In this document: positions 41,344 through 46,616 of the stretch, one piece after another
Layout of the letters: each line of letters starts with the position of its first letter
How positions within the stretch are numbered: the stretch's first letter is position 1
Origin: Lachnospiraceae bacterium UBA1759
Lineage (GTDB): Bacteria; Bacillota; Clostridia; Lachnospirales; Lachnospiraceae
Direction: 5' to 3'
Assembly: GCA_002315555.1 (NCBI GenBank)
Contig: DCHF01000031.1
Span: 1 to 46,616 of the forward strand
DNA length: 46,616 bases
Notes under the pieces: generated by a model
The model's database searches: none
Seen by the model: the letters and a program-made list of their open reading frames with translations, nothing else
What the model was told of the DNA's origin: nothing
Made by a program: the position numbers and the translations under genes

Positions 41344-41700
41344 ATGGCAGAAGAAACGAAAGACCTGAAGGGCGAAGTGAAAATTAACCCCGATGTGATC
41401 GCGCAGTACGCGGGCATGGCAGCGACGGAATGCTTCGGCATCGTCGGTATGGGTGCAATCAGCTTAAAAGACGGTATCGTTAAGGTACTGAAGAATGAAA
41501 AAGCTTCCAAAGGCGTCAATGTTGCGATCAAAGACGGAAAGATCTCCATAGATTTTCATATTGTAGTAGCATATGGTGTCAGCATCCATGCTGTAATTGA
41601 CAACCTGATCGAAAACATCACCTATCAGGTTGAAAAGTTTACCGGCATGCCCATCGAAAAGATCAATGTCTATGTCGAGGGCGTACGCGTAATCGACTAA
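41344..41700 (+). CDS. Asp23/Gls24 family protein (YloU-like)
   Basis: The 118 residues include INPDVIAQYAGMAATECFGIVGM and VEKFTGMPIEKINVYVEGV, the signature of the Asp23/Gls24 family. In Firmicutes such proteins sit at the membrane and affect cell-envelope stress responses. In many genomes yloU precedes yloV (fakA), as here. ATG 41344 follows AAAGGAGAG. The longer frame start at 41299 lies inside the promoter. fakA starts 14 bases after the stop. Confidence 0.9.
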   Translation: MAEETKDLKGEVKINPDVIAQYAGMAATECFGIVGMGAISLKDGIVKVLKNEKASKGVNVAIKDGKISIDFHIVVAYGVSIHAVIDNLIENITYQVEKFTGMPIEKINVYVEGVRVID

Positions 41701-41714
41701 GGAGGAATAAAAAC

Positions 41715-43385
41715 TTGGTAATTGACGCGAAATTATTAAAGAAGATGTTCCTCTCCGGTGCGCAGTCTCTTGACGCAAAAAAGGATTGGATCAATGAGTT
41801 GAATGTGTTCCCGGTTCCGGATGGCGATACCGGCACGAACATGACCATGACGATCATGTCTGCCGTAAAGGAACTGATGGCACTGGAAGAGGATACGATG
41901 GAAGGGGTCGCAAAGGCCGTTTCATCCGGTGCACTGCGCGGTGCGCGCGGCAACTCCGGCGTTATTCTTTCCCAGCTGTGCCGCGGATTCGTAAAGTCCA
42001 TCCGCGAGAAGGAGACCCTGGATATTCCGGATCTGGAGGAGGCCATCCATAAAGCGGTCGAGTCGGCGTACAAGGCCGTCATGAAGCCGAAGGAGGGTAC
42101 CATCCTGACCGTTGCCCGCGGCATTTCCGAAAAGGCAGCGGAGATCAAGGATACCGACGACATGGAGTATTTCATCCGCACCTGTATCGAATACGGTGAC
42201 GAAGTCCTCTTACAGACACCGGAGATGCTTCCGGTACTGAAGCAGGCATGTGTTGTAGACTCCGGCGGACAGGGCCTGATGGTCGTCCTGAAGGGCGTTT
42301 ACGATGCGTTTATGGGCAAGGAACCCGATATGTCCGCTCCGGAAATGGCAGTCGTTCACAAGGAAAGCATTACGGTGGATACGTCCGATCTGGATACCTC
42401 CGATATCAAGTTCGGTTACTGCACCGAGTTCATCATCAAGCTGGGCGTTCCGTTCTCCGAGGCGGATGAGGATGCGCTGAAGGAATTCCTGAATGGTATC
42501 GGCGATTCCATCGTCTGCGTATGGGACGAGGACATCGTCAAGATCCACGTTCATACGAACGAGCCCGGACGTGCGCTGCAGAAGGCCATCGAGTACGGTC
42601 AGCTGTCCCGTATCAAGATCGACAACATGCGCGAAGAGCATGAAGAACGTCTGTTTAAGGATGCGGTGAAGCTTGCAGCGGAACAGAAGGCGGCCGATGA
42701 AGCCAAGAAGAAAGCGGAGCCGCGCGTTCCGTACGGATTCGTATCCGTTTGTGCCGGAGAAGGCCTTGCGGAGATCTTCCGCGAAGTCGGTGTGGATCAT
42801 GTCATCGAAGGCGGTCAGACCATGAACCCGTCCACGGAGGATATCCTTTCCGCGATCGATCAGGTCAATGCGGACAATGTCTTCGTGCTTCCGAACAACA
42901 AGAATATCGTGATGGCTGCAAATCAGGCCAAGGCGCTGACCGAGGACAAGAACGTCATCGTGATCCCGTCGGCTACGGTATGCCAGGGTATTTCCTGCAT
43001 GCTGAACTACAGCCCGGATATGTCGCCGGAAGAGAATGAAGCCGCGATGAACGACATGATGAGCATGGTCAAGACCATCGAGGTCACCTATGCGGTCCGT
43101 GATACCGTCATCGATGATGTGGAGATCCACAAGGATGACTTTATGGCCATCGGCGGAGGAAAGATCCTGGCAAACGGCAAGGACCTGACGGAGACCGTAA
43201 AGGCAGCGGTGGACAAGGCCGTTGACGAGGACAGTGTTGTTGTCAGCCTGTATTACGGCAGCGATGTCACGGAAGACGATGCTAACGCTATGGCAGAAGC
43301 CATCGCACCGGTATTAAAGGACACGGAAGCAAGCGTTGCTTACGGCGGACAGCCGGTCTATTACTATATCATTTCGGTGGAATAA
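41715..43385 (+). CDS. fakA: Fatty acid kinase subunit FakA (DAK2/YloV)
   Basis: FakA binds ATP through a DAK2 (DhaL-like) domain and, with a FakB fatty-acid carrier, makes acyl phosphate for phospholipid synthesis. The 556 residues start with NVFPVPDGDTGTNM, the Mg-ATP site, and GARGNSGVILSQ. A middle domain and a C-terminal domain with VFVLPNNKNI and GGKILA follow. A fakB gene is not seen in the window. TTG 41715 is the start, 8 to 9 bases after AGGAGGAAT. A terminator follows. Confidence 0.92.
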   Translation: MVIDAKLLKKMFLSGAQSLDAKKDWINELNVFPVPDGDTGTNMTMTIMSAVKELMALEEDTMEGVAKAVSSGALRGARGNSGVILSQLCRGFVKSIREKETLDIPDLEEAIHKAVESAYKAVMKPKEGTILTVARGISEKAAEIKDTDDMEYFIRTCIEYGDEVLLQTPEMLPVLKQACVVDSGGQGLMVVLKGVYDAFMGKEPDMSAPEMAVVHKESITVDTSDLDTSDIKFGYCTEFIIKLGVPFSEADEDALKEFLNGIGDSIVCVWDEDIVKIHVHTNEPGRALQKAIEYGQLSRIKIDNMREEHEERLFKDAVKLAAEQKAADEAKKKAEPRVPYGFVSVCAGEGLAEIFREVGVDHVIEGGQTMNPSTEDILSAIDQVNADNVFVLPNNKNIVMAANQAKALTEDKNVIVIPSATVCQGISCMLNYSPDMSPEENEAAMNDMMSMVKTIEVTYAVRDTVIDDVEIHKDDFMAIGGGKILANGKDLTETVKAAVDKAVDEDSVVVSLYYGSDVTEDDANAMAEAIAPVLKDTEASVAYGGQPVYYYIISVE

Positions 43386-43397
43386 TTTGTGAAACCG

Positions 43398-43437
43398 GTG
43401 GGGACCCGATGTACTTCGTCGGGTCCCTTTCTTTTTA
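43398..43437 (+). terminator. Intrinsic terminator after fakA
   Basis: GGGACCCGA (43401-43409) pairs with TCGGGTCCC (43419-43427) around a 9-base loop, followed by TTTCTTTTT. Confidence 0.9.
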
Positions 43438-43445
43438 CCGTTCAA

Positions 43446-43476
43446 CACAAAAACAGGCGATTCCCTCGTTTTTGTG
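43446..43476 (+). other. Inverted repeat upstream of recG
   Basis: CACAAAAAC (43446-43454) and GTTTTTGTG (43468-43476) form a perfect 9-bp inverted repeat with a 13-base loop, 14 bases before the recG ribosome binding site. It may be a weak operator or an RNA hairpin. No clear promoter is visible between the terminator and recG. Confidence 0.45.
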
Positions 43477-43504
43477 AAAGTTTATGCATGAAAGGAGCGT
43501 AGAG

Positions 43505-45508
43505 GTGAATACCGGATCCGCTATTATTGAAATTAAGGGTATCGGCGAAAAGACCGCACAGGGGTTCCGCCGCCTGGGCATAGACACTGTCCGGGACCTT
43601 CTGGAATTCTACCCGCGTTCCTATGAGACGTACGAAGCACCGGTCTCCATCCGTCAGGCGATGTACCGCGACCGCGCAGCTGTTCTCGGCGTCGTCATGC
43701 AGAATCCCGTCACGCGCTATGTAAAGCGGTTCCAGATCACAACGACGGTCATCCGCGACGAGGAGGGCAGTATGCTGAACCTTTCCTGGTTCAACATGCC
43801 GTATCTTTCCAAAACGATCAAAGCCGGATCGACCTATGTTTTCCGGGGCAAGCTGACCGGCTACGGCGCCGGCCGTAAAATGGAGCAGCCGCAGGTGATC
43901 AAGGCACCGGAATACGAGCATCTCCGTTCCACCCTGCAGCCGGTCTACCCGTTGACCAAATCGATCACGCGCCGCATGATCTCCGATGCGGTGGAAAAGG
44001 TCATGGCGGAGGGCGTGTATCCGGAGGAGACGCTTCCGGACGAGCTTCGAGCCGACTATGATCTGATGCCTCTTCAGGACGCGGTACGCGAGGTCCATTT
44101 CCCGCACAGTAAGGACAGTCTGATCCCCGCAAGGCGGCGGCTGGTCTTTGAGGAATTCTACCGCTTTATCGTCGGTGTCCGCCGCATGAAGGAAACAGTG
44201 GAAGCGGAAGCGAACAGCTTCTTTATTCAGGACCGTGAGGAAGCGGACGATTTCATCGCGCGGCTCCCGTACGAACTGACCGGTGCACAGAAGAGGGTAC
44301 TTCAGGAGATCAAGGGCGACATGACGGGGCCTTCGGTCATGAACCGTCTGGTTCAGGGCGATGTGGGTTCCGGTAAGACGATCGTGGCGTTCATCGCCAT
44401 GTATTTATGCGCGCTGAACGGTTATCAGAGCGTGCTCATGGCACCGACGGAGGTACTTGCGGTCCAGCATTACGAGAATTTCAAAAAGCTTTCCGAAGAA
44501 TACGGCCTCGGGATCACACCGGAGCTCCTGACCGGCAGTATGACGGCGAAAGAGAAGCGGGAGGCGTACGAACGCATCGGCACGCATCAGGTCGATATGG
44601 TCATCGGCACGCATGCGGTCATTCAGGAGAAGGTCCATTATGACGACCTTGCGCTTGTCATCACCGACGAGCAGCACCGCTTTGGTGTCAATCAGCGGAA
44701 GGCCCTGTCCGAAAAGGGCCGGTCCCCGCATGTGCTCGTCATGTCCGCAACGCCGATCCCGCGTACGCTCGCAATGATCATCTACGGCGATCTGGACATT
44801 TCCGTGATGAACGAGATGCCGAAAAACCGTCAGGCCATCAAAAATGCGGTCGTGGACATCGACTACCGGAAAAAGGCCTATGCCTTCATCAAAAAGCAGG
44901 TCGAAATGGGCCACCAGGCCTATGTGATCTGCCCGATGGTGGAGGAGAGTGAAGCGTCCGAGGGCGAGAATGTCATCGACTATGCGAAGCGCCTCCGGCA
45001 GATCTTCCCGGACGAGATCCGCGTGGAATATCTGCACGGTAAGATGAAAAATGATGAAAAAGAAGCGATCATGGCGGCATTCGGACGGAACGAGATCCAA
45101 GTACTGGTATCGACGACGGTCATCGAGGTCGGCATCGACGTACCGAACGCGACGGTCATCATGATCGAGAACGCGGAGCGCTTCGGTCTTGCACAGCTGC
45201 ATCAGCTGAGAGGCCGAGTGGGCCGCGGGAAGGACCAATCGTACTGCATCCTGGTGGATACGACGATGTCCGAAGAGAGCAAAAAACGTCTGGATGTACT
45301 GAAGGACTCCAACGACGGCTTCTTCATTGCGGGAGAAGACCTGAAAATGCGCGGTCCCGGTGATTTCTTCGGACTTCGCCAGTCCGGTGATCTCAGTTTC
45401 CGTCTGGGCGATATCTATACGGACTCCGCGATTTTGAAGCAGGCGGAGGAGGCCGCGGAAAAGACGCTTGCGGCAGAAGGAGCACGCGGAATACAGGCGA
45501 TTCTTTAA
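43505..45508 (+). CDS. recG: ATP-dependent DNA helicase RecG
   Basis: RecG unwinds branched DNA and reverses stalled forks. The 667 residues have the N-terminal wedge and OB domain, a Walker A GDVGSGKT (285-292), DEQHRFG, SATPIPRT and QLRGRVGRG. I prefer GTG 43505 over the upstream in-frame ATG 43484. AGGAG (43493-43497) is seven bases before the GTG and would lie inside the longer reading. An acyltransferase-like gene starts 11 bases after its stop. Confidence 0.95.
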   Translation: MNTGSAIIEIKGIGEKTAQGFRRLGIDTVRDLLEFYPRSYETYEAPVSIRQAMYRDRAAVLGVVMQNPVTRYVKRFQITTTVIRDEEGSMLNLSWFNMPYLSKTIKAGSTYVFRGKLTGYGAGRKMEQPQVIKAPEYEHLRSTLQPVYPLTKSITRRMISDAVEKVMAEGVYPEETLPDELRADYDLMPLQDAVREVHFPHSKDSLIPARRRLVFEEFYRFIVGVRRMKETVEAEANSFFIQDREEADDFIARLPYELTGAQKRVLQEIKGDMTGPSVMNRLVQGDVGSGKTIVAFIAMYLCALNGYQSVLMAPTEVLAVQHYENFKKLSEEYGLGITPELLTGSMTAKEKREAYERIGTHQVDMVIGTHAVIQEKVHYDDLALVITDEQHRFGVNQRKALSEKGRSPHVLVMSATPIPRTLAMIIYGDLDISVMNEMPKNRQAIKNAVVDIDYRKKAYAFIKKQVEMGHQAYVICPMVEESEASEGENVIDYAKRLRQIFPDEIRVEYLHGKMKNDEKEAIMAAFGRNEIQVLVSTTVIEVGIDVPNATVIMIENAERFGLAQLHQLRGRVGRGKDQSYCILVDTTMSEESKKRLDVLKDSNDGFFIAGEDLKMRGPGDFFGLRQSGDLSFRLGDIYTDSAILKQAEEAAEKTLAAEGARGIQAIL

Positions 45509-45518
45509 GGGGGAGAGA

Positions 45519-46616
45519 ATGAAGATCAATGTAAAGGAAATGTCCTATGACGAGGTAACGGCGCTCCCGAAGCGCGCGCATAAGGATCCGGTCCGCCAGA
45601 AGGCGTTTTTCCGGTGGCTTTTGCGGACGTTATCCAAGGGTGAACTGAAAAAGACCGGGTTTACGGCGCAGTACATCGGAATGGAAAAGCTCGGAAAAGA
45701 GGAGCCTGCGCTTTATCTCATGAATCATTCGAGCTTCACCGATCTTCAGATGGCGGCGGAGATCCTGCACGACCGGGAATACCATATTATCTGTACGGTG
45801 GATGGATTCGTGGGAAAAGACGGACTGATGCGGGCCATCGGCTGCATTCCGACGCAGAAATTCGTCATGGACGCAACGCTTGTAAAGGATATGAAGTACA
45901 CGGTGAGCAAGCTGAAAAGCTCGATCCTGATGTATCCGGAGGCCAGCTATTCCTTTGACGGAACGGAGACCCCGCTTCCGGAAAGCCTCGGAAAGTTCCT
46001 GAAATTCTTAAAGGTCCCGGTCGTTATGATCAAGACCGAAGGCGCGTATCTCCGCGATCCGTTATACAACCTTCTTCAGAAGCGTCAGGCCGCCGTGTCC
46101 TGCACGGTGACTTACCTGCTTTCCCCGGAGGATATCAAGGAAAAGAGCACCGAAGAGCTGAACGGGATCCTGAAGGACGCGTTCACCTACGATCATTTCC
46201 GTACACAGTTTGAACACGGCGTGACGGTCTCCGAGCCCTTCCGTGCCGATGGTCTCGAGCGCGCACTGTACCGCTGCCCGGTCTGCGAATCGGAGGGAAA
46301 GATGCGCGGCAAGGGAACCAGGATCCGCTGCAATGCCTGCAAGACAGAGTGGGAACTTCTGGAAAACGGAAAACTTAGTAAAGGCCTTCGGGAAGCATCT
46401 TCGGAAAACAGCAAAACTCCGGTATCCTGTGCTCCGGTCGACTTTGAATTCGTCCCGGAATGGTATCGTTATCAGCGTGAACAGGTGCGGAAAGAGCTCC
46501 TTCAGGGGGATTACGGGCTTTCGTGCGATGTGGACATCGTCATTTTAAAGGACTTAAAGAGCGTGTACCGCGTGGGCGAGGGAAAACTGCGCCATACGGT
46601 GGACGGTTTCGTGCTG
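45519..46616 (+). CDS. Acyltransferase (PlsC/LPLAT family) with a zinc ribbon, 3' end outside window
   Basis: This frame is open to the window edge (366 codons). The first ~230 residues contain the acyltransferase motifs NHSSFTD (NHx4D) and YPEASYS (PEG-box like), as in 1-acylglycerol-3-phosphate acyltransferases. A four-cysteine zinc ribbon (CPVC and CNAC, around residues 252-276) follows. More sequence extends beyond (EFVPEWYRYQREQV). GGGGGAGAG precedes ATG 45519. No N-terminal signal is evident. The location after recG is shared transcription only. The ribbon is unusual in PlsC proteins and may bind nucleic acid, a protein or zinc. The sequence ends at 46616 without a stop. Confidence 0.85.
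   Translation, partial: MKINVKEMSYDEVTALPKRAHKDPVRQKAFFRWLLRTLSKGELKKTGFTAQYIGMEKLGKEEPALYLMNHSSFTDLQMAAEILHDREYHIICTVDGFVGKDGLMRAIGCIPTQKFVMDATLVKDMKYTVSKLKSSILMYPEASYSFDGTETPLPESLGKFLKFLKVPVVMIKTEGAYLRDPLYNLLQKRQAAVSCTVTYLLSPEDIKEKSTEELNGILKDAFTYDHFRTQFEHGVTVSEPFRADGLERALYRCPVCESEGKMRGKGTRIRCNACKTEWELLENGKLSKGLREASSENSKTPVSCAPVDFEFVPEWYRYQREQVRKELLQGDYGLSCDVDIVILKDLKSVYRVGEGKLRHTVDGFVL

Noticed and set aside
44405..45529. 374-codon minus-strand frame under recG
   Set aside because: Antisense shadow of the helicase gene. All helicase motifs are on the plus strand.

Overview
The window is about 46.6 kb of a Gram-positive, Firmicutes-type chromosome. A Lachnospiraceae-like clostridium is the most likely source. 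The reasons are the tig-clpP-clpX-ysxC order, the Asp23-FakA-RecG order, strong AGGAGG ribosome binding sites, a zinc-ribbon L28 protein, sigma-A promoters with extended -10 boxes, and moderately high GC outside one AT-rich island. The taxonomic call is an inference; no rRNA gene is present.

Layout. 1-4475: the end of ispG, then tig, clpP, clpX and ysxC (isoprenoid synthesis, folding, proteolysis, ribosome assembly). 4587-9645: a membrane-anchored surface protein with a predicted thioester adhesin domain, then a 1007-residue cyclic-di-GMP protein with a decayed GGDEF, an intact HD-GYP and an intact GGDEF. 9706-11903 (minus): aspartokinase and a LicD-type transferase. 12092-19185: a long plus-strand run with a flippase, a GT-C-like membrane protein, an RlmL-type rRNA methyltransferase, a papain-like protease with a lectin-like tail, an RdgB pyrophosphatase and a YfcE-type phosphodiesterase. 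19239-22911: a sugar isomerase, xylulokinase and AraM-type glycerol-1-phosphate dehydrogenase. 22972-23861 (minus): tRNA-Thr(CGT) and nagB. 24042-25941: a DEDDh exonuclease and a serine hydrolase. 25983-27124 (minus): a GH43-like protein and a sulfatase remnant.

27125-28363 is an AT-rich island. It holds a regulatory-looking non-coding stretch and a tightly coupled pair: a small secreted Thr-rich peptide and an unrecognised lipoprotein. This pair is the best candidate here for an undescribed system. 28461-34944 carries gdhA with a palindromic operator, a VOC protein, a GT4 glycosyltransferase with a heptad tail, a MATE transporter and an ABC-F protein, followed by an unrecognised 142-residue protein. 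rpmB (minus) follows.

35852-41289 is a glycan-use operon of three glycosidases without export signals (GH31, GH27, GH127). They would trim xylose-, galactose- or arabinose-capped plant oligosaccharides inside the cell. Products could enter metabolism through functions like the xylB region at 20 kb, but no transporter or regulator is present. 41344-46616 carries Asp23, FakA, RecG and an incomplete acyltransferase with a zinc ribbon. FakA and the acyltransferase both point to membrane phospholipid synthesis. Most transcription units end in clear, often bidirectional, intrinsic terminators.
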